In this document: positions 35,948 to 44,681 of the stretch, one piece after another
How the letters are laid out: the number at the start of each line of letters is the position of its first letter
Numbering within the stretch: the first letter of the stretch is position 1
Assembly (NCBI GenBank): GCA_022826925.1
Contig: JAJDTX010000130.1
Coordinates: forward strand, 25,928 to 89,927
DNA length: 64,000 nt
Source of the DNA: Bryobacterales bacterium
Lineage (GTDB): Bacteria; Acidobacteriota; Terriglobia; Bryobacterales; UBA6623
Reading direction: 5' to 3'
Program-made: the position numbers and the translations under genes
The notes under the pieces: generated by a model
Database searches by the model: none
Told to the model about the DNA's origin: nothing
What the model saw: only the letters and a program-made list of their open reading frames with translations

Positions 35948-36041
35948 GCAGGACCGACCGGTATACTGAAACTAGCGTGGCCCGTACGTCGAAAGGGATC
36001 GGCCCGCGCCATACCTATCCGCTACTGCGCGCCCCGTGCCC

Positions 36042-36722
36042 ATGACCTCGAAATCTGCTCTTTCCGGCGTTTTGTTCGCCTTGGCCATCGCAAGCTCTGT
36101 CGCGACAGCGCAGCCGCTAAACAAGACCATCGAGGGCATCGAGCGCCGCTACAACAGCCTGAGCGGGCTGCAGATGCAGTTCGAACAGTCGATGGAGTAC
36201 TCAGGGCAACGGCGCATGGTCGAGACCGGCACGCTCTACCTCCAGCGCCCCGGCAAGATGCGCTGGGACTACACCAAGCCAGAGGGCAAGGTCGCGGTCA
36301 GCGATGGCACGATGTTTCGGATGTACAACCCGCACTCCAACCAAGTGCGCCAGGTGGAGTTGGAGGCGATGACCGATCTGCGCGCGCCGCTGTCGTTCCT
36401 GCTGGGCCGGATGCGCCTGCGCAGGATGTTCCGCAATCTGCGCATCGAGGAGGCGGGCGGACAATCAGTGCTGATCGGCGAGGGGCGCAACGCGCGGGAT
36501 TTCTATTCCCGCGTGGAGTTCGACTTCGATCCGGCCGCGTACTCAATCACAGGCATTCGCATCGTGGGACGGGACGAGTCTGTCAACGTCTACCAGTTCT
36601 CCGACGAGCAGATGAATCCGGCCCTGAGCGAATCGATGTTCGAGTTCAAGGCCCCTGAAGGCGCCGAAGTGGTGCCGCTCACCCGGAACTTCAACGACGT
36701 TCCGCTAGAGCTGGGTCAATAG
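36042..36722 (+). CDS. lolA: Outer-membrane lipoprotein carrier protein
   Basis: Periplasmic chaperone (226 aa) that carries lipoproteins from LolCDE to the outer membrane. A signal peptide covers about 1-24. The mature part shows the LolA pattern QFEQSMEYSGQRRMVETGTLYLQRPGKMRWDYTKPEGKV, SDGTMFRMYNP and FEFKAPEGAEVV. ATG at 36042 is used; GTG at 36036 is the only other nearby option. No LolB gene is seen. Its presence agrees with the predicted lipoprotein sulfatase in this window. Confidence 0.92.
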   Translation: MTSKSALSGVLFALAIASSVATAQPLNKTIEGIERRYNSLSGLQMQFEQSMEYSGQRRMVETGTLYLQRPGKMRWDYTKPEGKVAVSDGTMFRMYNPHSNQVRQVELEAMTDLRAPLSFLLGRMRLRRMFRNLRIEEAGGQSVLIGEGRNARDFYSRVEFDFDPAAYSITGIRIVGRDESVNVYQFSDEQMNPALSESMFEFKAPEGAEVVPLTRNFNDVPLELGQ

Positions 36723-36746
36723 CGGCGTCGCCACCGGCCGCCGACT

Positions 36747-37310
36747 CTACTGCTCCACCCGGGCGCTGTCTAGGAAAACCGGCAGGATGGGCACGTCCTG
36801 CATGCGACCGCGCCGACTGGTCTGGACCCGCGAGATGCGGTCCACGACATCCATGCCCTCGATCACGCGGCCGAATACCGTGTAACCGAACTGCAGCGCA
36901 CCCCGGTCCAGCGTGGTATTGGATTTTAGGTTGATGAAGAACTGGGAGGTCGCGGTGTCCTTGCCCATCTGGCGCGCCATGGCCACCGTACCGCGCTCGT
37001 TGCTTATGCCGTTCTTCGTCTCGATGCGTACCGGCTTGCGGGTAGGCTTGGGGACGAGTTCCGGAGTGAAGCCGCCGCCCTGGACGACAAAGCCTTCGAT
37101 CACGCGGTGAAACACCGTGTCGTCATAGAAGCCAGAGTTGACGTAGGCGAGGAAGTTCGCAACGGTCTTGGGCGCTACCTCCGGGTACAGTTCTGCGCGC
37201 ACGGTCCCCATGGAGGTCTCCAGAGCCACGACCGGACGCGGTTCCTCAGCCTGTGCAGACAGGAAGAGGACAAAGCACGCCGCGAAGGCGAGCGGGCCTT
37301 TCACAGGCAT
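36747..37310 (-). CDS. Periplasmic cyclophilin-type peptidylprolyl isomerase
   Basis: 187-aa PPIase with a signal peptide (about 1-20, ending SAQA). The cyclophilin core has APKTVANFLAYVNSGFYDDTVFHRVIEGFVVQGG, the catalytic Arg in FHRV, and TSQFFINL. It accelerates cis-trans isomerisation of prolyl bonds in exported proteins. ATG at 37310 is chosen; the frame continues to 37346 without a better start. Convergent with lolA across a 24-bp gap. Confidence 0.92.
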   Translation of the reverse strand: MPVKGPLAFAACFVLFLSAQAEEPRPVVALETSMGTVRAELYPEVAPKTVANFLAYVNSGFYDDTVFHRVIEGFVVQGGGFTPELVPKPTRKPVRIETKNGISNERGTVAMARQMGKDTATSQFFINLKSNTTLDRGALQFGYTVFGRVIEGMDVVDRISRVQTSRRGRMQDVPILPVFLDSARVEQ

Positions 37311-38425
37311 GGGTATGAGGATACAGAATCCGCCCATCCAACGCATGTCCGGACGGACCCCCGTAACGCTGGCGCCGAGGGGCGGGAGACGGACGGCGCG
37401 GTTCGGCCTCGAGGGGCCCGTAGCGCTCCTGTCGAGGATCGAGCGGTCCTACAGGGAGCGCTGAGGCCCGTGCCGAGACAGAGTCCGGGGCACTTGCGGG
37501 CCAGGCCACCAAGTCGCGGCACATGGGGAGCTCCTCGCGATGGCCCACGGCCGGCCCACTGTGCGAGTGCAGTATACGGCTACCTCGTCCCATGGCAGTG
37601 ATTTGACGGGAGCTACGCCTGGCGCTGCCAGGGTTGCTGCAAGGGTCGATTCGAGTTGGCCACCGTGGGCCGCGCAAGTCCGTCTGCAAGGTCTGCCAGA
37701 ACAAGTGCTATAGGCTCCGCGGAGGCGATGCCGTAAAGGAACCGCAAGCAGATACAGCTGCGGTGCCGGAACTCCGATCCAGCGCCGTTGGAGCCAGCGC
37801 AACCAAGCCCCGGATTTCGCCCGTGAATCCTGTCCGATGAAGGCCGCTGTCGAGTGCTCTCCCATCCCCGAGCGCTGAGAGCCTGCCCGGGGGAGACCGG
37901 CCCGGAACTCACGATCTCGGCAACATCGGCTTCCGCCTGCTGAGGGCCGATTAGCCCCAGGCGCTGTTACCTTAGATTCCGCCGTCCAGCCGCCTTCCGC
38001 CGTACCAACTGCTTCACCCGTCGCCGCATCGGCAACTTGAGCAGGTAGTCCTAACGCCGCTTCTCCAAGGCTTCCAACGACAAGATGGTCGTGTTCGGCG
38101 ACAACGAGTGAGTGCCTCCATCTGCCGAGAGGCTAGACTCCGAGGAGACGCAATAGGCGGCGGGTCGGGCAGCTACCAACCCAGTGCCTGGCACACTCGG
38201 GCCTACTTGGCACTCTATGACGCCGCGTTGCAGGCATCAACTCAGCAGATCGAGAACTCATTCTAAGGAGTGCTGGCGGACAAGCCGGCGGAACCGGATG
38301 AGAAGCGGCATGCGCTGCCGTCTACCATGTGGGAACCGCTTGCCTTGTCGCAGATTGATTCATCGAATCTTGCGTCGGAAGGCAGCCAATGGAGACCGGC
38401 CTAGGGTCATTGGAAGGAAAGAGCC
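37311..38425. other. ~1.1 kb without an intact gene; likely decayed DNA
   Basis: No frame gives a credible full protein. Around 37600-37720 (+) two adjacent frames together look like a frameshifted zinc ribbon: WRCQGCCKGRFE in one, then SVCKVCQNKCYRLRGG in the next. At 38170-38400 a frame reads YQPSAWHTRAYLALYDAALQ before a stop, then ALPSTMWEPLALSQIDSS. These look like relics but cannot be assigned. The GGAAGG site of the patatin gene lies at the end. Confidence 0.5.
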
Positions 38426-40258
38426 ATGAACGACAATCCCTCGAGAGTGCCAAGCGCCAGCCATGCACGCCTAGGCCTTGCGCTTTCCGGAGGAGGGTTC
38501 CGGGCTGCATTCTTTCACCTTGGTGTGTTGGCTCGCATGGCCGAGTTGGACTTGCTGCGTCAAGTGGAGGTTCTCTCGACCGTTTCCGGTGGAAGCGTGA
38601 TCGGGTCCATGTACTACCTCAAGGTCCGGAAGCTCTTGCAGGAACATAGAGACGAAGAGATAGGGAGCGAGGATTACGTTCAAATCGTCTCTGACTTGGA
38701 GCGGCGGTTGTACGACGGAGTTAGACACAACCTGAGAACGAGAACCTTCGCAAACCCGATTAAGAACTGCCGCATGTACGGCCCTTCCTACTCACGCAGC
38801 GATCGAATCGCCGAGCTCTATACCCGGTATCTATTCGAGCCACTAGTCGGGTGCGACGTTCTTCCAGCGATTCCTTTGAGGCAGACCGTCATCCAACCGG
38901 TGGGCGAAGACCCCGGATTCAAGCCGTTTGCCAAGATTGAAGACTGCACGGCGAATGATCGGCGGCGCAACAAGGTTCCTATCCTTCTGTTGAATGCAAC
39001 GACGCTCAATACGGGGCACAACTCTCGGTTCACCTCCACCTGAATGGGAGAGGTTCGCACGCGAGGTGCGAGAAACGAGATTGACCAGAACACGAGGCTC
39101 CGCCCCACCTACTTCTCGGAGGACGATCTCTTACGGAAATATAAGGATCTGCCTCTTGGCATCGCCGTGGCGGCGTCCACCGCTGTCCCGGGAGTATTCC
39201 ACGCCCAATCCCTGACGGATCTGTACGCCGGATGGACACCGCAACTAGTGGACGGCGGTGTCCACGACAATCAGGGGATCGAGGGCCTGCTGGATAACAA
39301 GTGCACGCACCGGATCGTCAGCGATGCGTGCGGCCAGATGGAGGACGATCCCGACCCGAGCACCAGGATGATCTCGGTATTGAGCCGCAGCAACTCCGTG
39401 ATGATGGACCGGATCCGCGAGGAAATGTATGAGACAGCCGCCCTCAGACGGGACACCGAAGTGCAAGTGCAGGAGCTCGACTTCTTGCATTTGAGGCAGG
39501 ATCTGGAGCAGCCGGAGTTGACCAGAATAGGAAGAGAACCGGAGAACTTGGAGAAGCAGCAAGTCGGAAGGACGATCTCATACGGCGTTGACAAGAACAT
39601 CCAAATATTCCTCTCAAGCGTCCGCACCGACCTAGACTCCTGCTCGGAGGTCGAGGCGCAAGCCCTGATGGCTGATGGTTACTTGATTGCCAAGAGCCAG
39701 ATCAAGTCGAGCTTGGCAAGAAAACCTGATCCCTCCTGTCCGCTGGAGCCCGAGGGCGATTCGACCAAGTGGGGCTTCTGTTCCGTAATGTCACATCTAG
39801 AGGACCCGAACCAAGATCCATTATTTTGCCGACAGCTCGAGATTTCTAGTGCGATCGCATTCAAGGTCTTCAAACGCTTTCGGTGGTTGCGTTGCATGGC
39901 AGTCGGCTTGGGTATGCTTCTGGCCGTAACCCTCTTCTGGCGCATGGTTTTCGTCGACCCGAACAACTCCGTAGGGTTTGCCGACGAGATCTACGAACGC
40001 CTCCATACCTACCGGGCGTTGGGACTGACGGCGTTCATTCTCGTCTTGTATGGATTACTGTTCCTCGTGCCACGCAGAGTGCGGTGGGTGGCCATGTTGC
40101 GAAACCTTCCCCGGCAGCTAGCTCTGCGGGCGGGCGCGGCAACGATTGCGGCTACCGCAGCTTGGCTTCACATTCTGGTCTTTGATTGGCTCTTCCTTTG
40201 GCAAGGGCGCGTTGCTCGACTCAGGGAGATTTCCCCGGATGAATTAGACAGCGGGTAG
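38426..40258 (+). pseudogene. Patatin-like phospholipase with C-terminal membrane helices; one in-frame TGA at 39041-39043
   Basis: A single reading frame of 611 codons is interrupted only by a TGA at codon 206. The N-terminal half has the oxyanion loop LALSGGGFRAAFFHLGVLARM (21-24) and the candidate nucleophile Ser57 in STVSGGSV. The second half begins with ATG right after the stop and contains the catalytic Asp in LVDGGVHDNQG, AASTAVPGVF, and two to three hydrophobic helices near the C-terminus. Around the stop the text runs TGHNSRFTST-stop-MGE, where relatives usually have FTATWMGE, so a Trp codon (TGG) probably became TGA. No other stop or frameshift is seen. Patatins hydrolyse lipids; split this way, Ser and Asp are on different fragments. 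GGAAGG precedes the start. Arg AGG/AGA and Ile ATA codons are frequent compared with neighbours. Confidence 0.82.
39055..39071 (+). other. 17-nt hairpin 11 nt downstream of the in-frame TGA
   Basis: TCGCAC, loop GCGAG, GTGCGA: a perfect 6-bp stem. It begins 11 nt after the TGA of the patatin frame. Its role, if any, is unknown; see findings. Confidence 0.6.
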
Positions 40259-40917
40259 TATCCGCAGAGGGGCCACCCGCCTTGGCTGACCCATTCGCCC
40301 GACTCGATCCGTCTCGGCCCTGCCCCGCGAAGCGGCCCGTTACGGATTCCAGCGCTGACTCACTGGATCGCGTCTCGTTCACAGCATCCATGCAGGCACG
40401 GTCCACAAGTTCCCACCCAAGTCCAGATGCGGAACAGCTCAGAGGTGCTTCCGCCTTGCTGGGCAGCTCTCAGGTTGCTCCCGGTAGCGGGCTGTCTGTC
40501 CGGCGAAAGTGGGGAGGCGGTCGCGGCAACCAGCCCTCCGACTGCCGCAACCTGGTGCGCCGAATAACCAACGCACGCCGACCGCCACGTTTCCCCGAGC
40601 GCCCCATGAGTGACGTCGTCGAATGCGCCGATGACCGACGGTCGAGTCCCCGAAACAGCCTACAGCATCGGTTTCGTCAAGTCGAATGACCAAAGGCGCA
40701 AGACATCGTCGCCATGACCGCGCAAAGGCCGGATGGACTTAAGCACGATCCGGCACGATTAAGCTGCATCTCGGAGCGCAACGACGCGGCAAGTCCCACC
40801 GGCACGCCTTCTGCCATTGGAACTGGCTCCAGCATGGGTGGTAGATCACCACAGCGGAGGTTCGGCAAAGGTGCTCTCAGTGATGACCCAGTGCTGCTAG
40901 ATGGATCTAGGTGTTGC
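40259..40917. other. ~660 bp without a supported gene
   Basis: Several overlapping short open frames on both strands have no signal peptide, start context or recognisable motif. The minus-strand text near 40677-40868 and 40439-40693 reads like broken coding DNA (several short protein-like runs in shifting frames) but gives no family. Confidence 0.45.
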
Positions 40918-41403
40918 TCAAGCGCTTAAGGCTATACACAACAAGACGAGACCCGCCGCTGCAAGTAACGACGAAACCCACCTCGTCACTCGGCCACGCG
41001 CGAAGCCCGACACGGCCATTGCTCCAAGAACAGAAAAGATCCCAATCAGAGAAAACCCTCCGCTAAAGCCCAGCAATACATGGAACATAGCGAAATCTCT
41101 CGAAAAGAGGCCCTCCGGGTCTCCGGTCGCAACCAAGTCCTTCAAGTTACTTCCATACGTACTTTCCGCCAGCACTGCGATCCTTTCCAGGCTGTAAAGG
41201 TACCGTGCAGCACTACACACCGTCACGATCATCGAAACTGCCGTGACCATTAGGAGAAGCACGACTAGGTCGTGAGCGGAATTAGGCTCGCCTCTGCGTT
41301 CCAAGACGATGGCTGTGAGCGCGAATCCGCCGAAAATCGAACACACCGGGATGAGTTGTCTCATGTACTCGGCGAGCGCCAAGACCATTATGGGATCGTC
41401 CAT
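40918..41403 (-). CDS. Small four-helix membrane protein of unknown function
   Basis: 161-aa protein with four predicted membrane helices (about 14-33, 45-68, 108-130 and 138-160). A soluble loop between helices 2 and 3 contains LYSLERIAVLAESTYGSNLKDL. Its start is well supported by GGAGGAG just upstream of the ATG at 41403. I recognise no family. It lies between the interrupted patatin gene and a tRNA, in the low-coding region, and is transcribed away from the tRNA 3' end. Confidence 0.72.
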   Translation of the reverse strand: MDDPIMVLALAEYMRQLIPVCSIFGGFALTAIVLERRGEPNSAHDLVVLLLMVTAVSMIVTVCSAARYLYSLERIAVLAESTYGSNLKDLVATGDPEGLFSRDFAMFHVLLGFSGGFSLIGIFSVLGAMAVSGFARGRVTRWVSSLLAAAGLVLLCIALSA

Positions 41404-41460
41404 ATCTCCTCCATTTATTGGGTGGACCCCGTTGAGCGACCCGAGAGATAGGTTGAAGAG

Positions 41461-41537
41461 TGGTGCCGGGGGGCGGACTTGAACCGCCGGCCTACGGGTT
41501 ATGAGTCCGTCGCTCTAACCAGCTGAGCTACCCCGGC
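41461..41537 (-). tRNA. tRNA with CAT anticodon (tRNA-Met, or tRNA-Ile2)
   Basis: Cloverleaf read on the minus strand: acceptor GCCGGGG/CCCCGGC, D arm GCTC/GAGC, anticodon loop CTCATAA, T arm GGCGG-TTCAAGT-CCGCC, discriminator A and an encoded CCA. It is 77 nt with CCA. The anticodon stem has an A-C mismatch next to the loop. It lacks the initiator features, so it is elongator Met or a lysidine-modified Ile tRNA; the sequence alone does not decide. Confidence 0.93.
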
Positions 41538-41660
41538 CGCTCTTTTTATCCTAGCGGTTCGCACGAAGGTAGCCGACGAACTCCGCGCCTAACCGGCACC
41601 CTGCGCGACGGGTTCCGAATACGGGATTCGGGCGCTTTGCGCAGCTGCAGAGGGTGCCCG

Positions 41661-43223
41661 TCACAGCGTCGGGCCGATTCGCCACGTCATCATTTCGCGA
41701 TGGCCCAGCTTCTCGCTACATGTCTGGCGACCGGAGGCTACCTCGAGCAGCGTGTCGTACATCCTGCGCCCGAGCGCGGCAATGTCCTCCTCGCCATCCG
41801 CCACCGTGCCGGCGTTGATGTCCATGTCCTCGTCCATGTGCCTGGCCGTGGCGGAATTCGATGCCACCTTGATTACCGGAGCAGTGGCAAATCCGAAACA
41901 ACTTCCCCTGCCGGTGGTAAAGAGACAGATGTTGCAGCCTCCCGCCACCATCCCCGTAACGGAAGCCGGATCGTAGCCGGGGCTGTTCATGAATACGAAG
42001 CCGCTCTCGTTGATCCGCTCGGCATAGTCGTAGACCGCGCTGAGCGTGGCGTGGCCGCCCTTGGCAACAGCCCCGAGGGACTTCTCTGCGATGTTGGTGA
42101 TCCCGCCCGCCATGTTGCCCGGTGAGGGGTTGCTGTTGAAGGTGACCGGATCCTTGAACCGACCGACATAGTCGAAGTACCAGTCCAACATGTCTAACAG
42201 GCGCCTACCCACAGCCGGGCTGGCCGAGCGCCGCGTCAGCAGGTGCTCGGCACCCCAAATCTCAGTGGTCTCGCCCAAGCAGGCCGTGCCCCCCTGCTTT
42301 ACTACTAGGTCCGCACAGTACCCCACCCCGGGATTTGCGGTGATGCCCGAGAAGGCATCGGAGCCGCCGCACTCTAGGGATATGGCGATCTTGGAGACAG
42401 GGCAGGGCTGCCGCTCGAGCCGACCGGCAGACTCGATCATCTCCCGCACAGCTCTTACCCCGTCGTCAACAGCGCGGCGCGTGCCCCCGCTCTCCTGCAG
42501 GGTCAGCCCGCGGCGAGGTGCCTTGCCCGGTTGGACGGTCTCCTCGCGGAGGTAGTAGCCGATCTGGTTCACCTCGCAGCCGAGCCCGACCACAACCGCG
42601 GCAGCGATGTTGGGATGGTCTGCCAAACCGTCCAACGTCTTTCGCAGCAGGTCAGAGTCAGCGCCCTCGCCTTGACCACAGCCATCCGCGTGGGGCAGCG
42701 CGACGACTCCATCGACGCCAGTTCCTGCAAAGCTCTCGTCGCGAAACGCAGCGGCGATGCGCTCGGTCGCATAGGCAGAACAGTTGCTCGCACCTACGAT
42801 GGCGACGAAGTTGCGAGTGCCCGCGCGGCCATCGGCGCGCGGATACCCCATGAATGTGCCGTTCTCCGGCAGCGGGATGTCCGCGAGGTCGGACCGTGCC
42901 GTGCCGAATTCGTACTGGCGCTCGTTGATGTCGAACTCCAAGTTGTGGGTATGCACCCAGGTGCCCGGATGAAGCTGCTCCCCGGCACGACCGATCTCTT
43001 CACCGTACTTGTACACGGTCTCGCCCGGCGCCACTTCGCGCAGGGCGATCTTGTGGCCGGGCGTGATCGGCTGGAAAGTCTGGATCAGCCGCCCCTCGAA
43101 CTCCAGCTTGGCCCCCGCCGGGATGTGGACCCGCGCTACGGCGACATTGTCGCTAGGGTGCAGGTGAATCCAAGGATTGGAGGACAGTTGGGAGGGGTCG
43201 AGATTGACCAGTTGCGTCGGCAT
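41661..43223 (-). CDS. UxaA-family hydro-lyase (altronate/galactarate dehydratase type)
   Basis: 520-aa protein joining both parts of the altronate dehydratase family: an N-terminal SAF domain (about 12-105, with VARVHIPAGAKL) and the large C-terminal domain starting GYPRADGRAGTRNFVAIV. Conserved blocks include CSAYATERIAAAF, LPHADGCGQG, GLGCEVNQI, LECGGSDAFSGITANPGVGY and GCNICLFTTGRGSCFG; the Cys/His set probably holds iron. Such enzymes dehydrate sugar acids from uronate breakdown. Third gene of a cysQ-GAF-uxaA operon. The exact sugar acid is uncertain. Confidence 0.88.
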   Translation of the reverse strand: MPTQLVNLDPSQLSSNPWIHLHPSDNVAVARVHIPAGAKLEFEGRLIQTFQPITPGHKIALREVAPGETVYKYGEEIGRAGEQLHPGTWVHTHNLEFDINERQYEFGTARSDLADIPLPENGTFMGYPRADGRAGTRNFVAIVGASNCSAYATERIAAAFRDESFAGTGVDGVVALPHADGCGQGEGADSDLLRKTLDGLADHPNIAAAVVVGLGCEVNQIGYYLREETVQPGKAPRRGLTLQESGGTRRAVDDGVRAVREMIESAGRLERQPCPVSKIAISLECGGSDAFSGITANPGVGYCADLVVKQGGTACLGETTEIWGAEHLLTRRSASPAVGRRLLDMLDWYFDYVGRFKDPVTFNSNPSPGNMAGGITNIAEKSLGAVAKGGHATLSAVYDYAERINESGFVFMNSPGYDPASVTGMVAGGCNICLFTTGRGSCFGFATAPVIKVASNSATARHMDEDMDINAGTVADGEEDIAALGRRMYDTLLEVASGRQTCSEKLGHREMMTWRIGPTL

Positions 43224-43229
43224 GCCAGA

Positions 43230-43688
43230 TTACTCGCAGGTCTCGGCCAGGATCGCGCCGGCTTCCAAGAGCCAATCGGTTTCTGAGTCGCTGAAATCGC
43301 GCTCGCGCTCGACTGCGACGCCCAAGACTCCGACCATGCGCGCACCCTTCATCATAGGCACGCAGATCGAACCGCGCATACCCGTCGAGCGCGCCCCGGG
43401 GCGAGCAGTGCCGCTCGCATCGGTTTGCAGGTTGCAGACCTGTACGGGCTCGGCCCGCTCGGCAGCCAGCCCGGCCATGCCCTTGCCGACCGGGATACGC
43501 CGGATCACAGGCAGCAACGCGCCGGGAATCGGGCCGGCATGCTGTTCCAAGTGCAAGAGCCCGTCAGCGCGCAGGCGATGCAAGGTGCCCGTATCGGCTT
43601 CGAGAATAGCGAGGATCTTGGAAAGCGCCTGTGGCGACGGCAGCGAAGCCAATTCCCGCAGGGCGGTCTTGTCCGGCATCGCGTTCAT
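43230..43688 (-). CDS. GAF-domain protein
   Basis: 152-aa single-domain protein. The GAF pattern is clear: a helix, then DTGTLHRL, ARPGARSTGMRGSICVPMMKGARMVGVLGVAVERERDFSDSETDWLLEAGAIL. GAF domains bind small molecules or nucleotides. With no output domain this may be a stand-alone sensor or a methionine-sulfoxide-reductase-like (fRMsr) member, but the diagnostic Cys set is not obvious. The start ATG overlaps the cysQ stop (ATGA at 43688-43685), and uxaA follows after 6 bp. Confidence 0.82.
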   Translation of the reverse strand: MNAMPDKTALRELASLPSPQALSKILAILEADTGTLHRLRADGLLHLEQHAGPIPGALLPVIRRIPVGKGMAGLAAERAEPVQVCNLQTDASGTARPGARSTGMRGSICVPMMKGARMVGVLGVAVERERDFSDSETDWLLEAGAILAETCE

Positions 43689-44479
43689 TTCCCGCCGAAC
43701 CCGCTACGGGGTGCTTCGGCCACGAACCACTGGTTCAGCAAGTCTGGCTTGTTGTACGACAAGTCCTCACCTGTGTCGTGTCGGATCAGTCTTCCGCCCG
43801 CCGTATTCAGGATCGCATGTGCGGCGGCGGTATCCCATTCCATCGTGGGTCCGAAGCGCGGGTAGATGTCGGCCGCACCTTCGGCCACCATGCAGATCTT
43901 GATCGAACTGCCAACCGCCAAGAAGGACATCTCGCTGTAGCGCCGCCTCAAGGCCTGCAGGTATCTGTCCGTTTCGGCTGATCGGTGCGAACTGCTTCCG
44001 ACCACTCGCAGGCGTCCCCTCGGCGGGATGGCGCTGCACCGAATCGGAACCGCATCGCCCGCTTCCGTGGACTTGAACGAGCCTGTGGACTCGCCCCCCC
44101 AATAGGTGGTCCCCGTCGCTGGCACATGGACTACTCCGGCCACCGGTCGGTTGCCATCGATCAGGGCAATGTTGACCGTGAACTGGCCATTGCGCTTGAC
44201 GAACTCCTTGGTGCCATCCAACGGGTCGACCAGCCAATAGCGCCGCCAGCGCTTGCGGGTCGCATATGGCACCTGCTCGGAGCCCTCCTCGGAGAGCAGC
44301 GGGATCTGGGGGAACTCCTCCCGCAAGCGACCCTCGATGATGGCGTGAGCGGCGAGATCTGCCTCGGTCAGCGGGGATGTATCGTCCTTCGCACGAACGC
44401 TGAAATCGCCAGAGTAGACCTCCATGATGGCCGCGCCCGCTTCGGCGGCGATTGCGCGAATACGGTCGAATGACATCAT
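43685..44479 (-). CDS. cysQ: 3'(2'),5'-bisphosphate nucleotidase
   Basis: 264-aa lithium-sensitive phosphatase that converts PAP to AMP in sulfate assimilation. It has the metal-binding SEEGSEQVP, the signature WLVDPLDGTKEFVKRNGQFTVNIALI, and MEWDTAAAHAIL. An N-terminal extension in the longer frame is not conserved; ATG at 44479 gives the normal opening. First gene of the cysQ-GAF-uxaA unit. With sulfatases nearby it may help handle sulfur from sulfated glycans, but that link is inference. Inositol monophosphatase is the alternative, less likely from the PLDGTKEF motif. Confidence 0.9.
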   Translation of the reverse strand: MMSFDRIRAIAAEAGAAIMEVYSGDFSVRAKDDTSPLTEADLAAHAIIEGRLREEFPQIPLLSEEGSEQVPYATRKRWRRYWLVDPLDGTKEFVKRNGQFTVNIALIDGNRPVAGVVHVPATGTTYWGGESTGSFKSTEAGDAVPIRCSAIPPRGRLRVVGSSSHRSAETDRYLQALRRRYSEMSFLAVGSSIKICMVAEGAADIYPRFGPTMEWDTAAAHAILNTAGGRLIRHDTGEDLSYNKPDLLNQWFVAEAPRSGFGGK

Positions 44480-44681
44480 GTGAAGCGCAGGAGCGGGAGT
44501 CCCAGGCAGCCCACTCGGACGCCCATCTGCCCGGTGGCCCTGTTCCATTGTTGAACATCCCGAAGCTTGTTTCGTCGCTATGAAAGCGCATGGCCGGGAT
44601 GCGCTTGAAGAGGTTCGCTAGAATCGTGCCAGCCTCGAAAGCCGGCGCTTCTGGCTTCGTCGCGCCGTTACCCGATCTCTT

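Noticed and set aside
39041..39043. Selenocysteine as the confident explanation of the TGA
   Set aside because: The hairpin lacks the known loop features and the expected residue is Trp; kept only as a testable finding.
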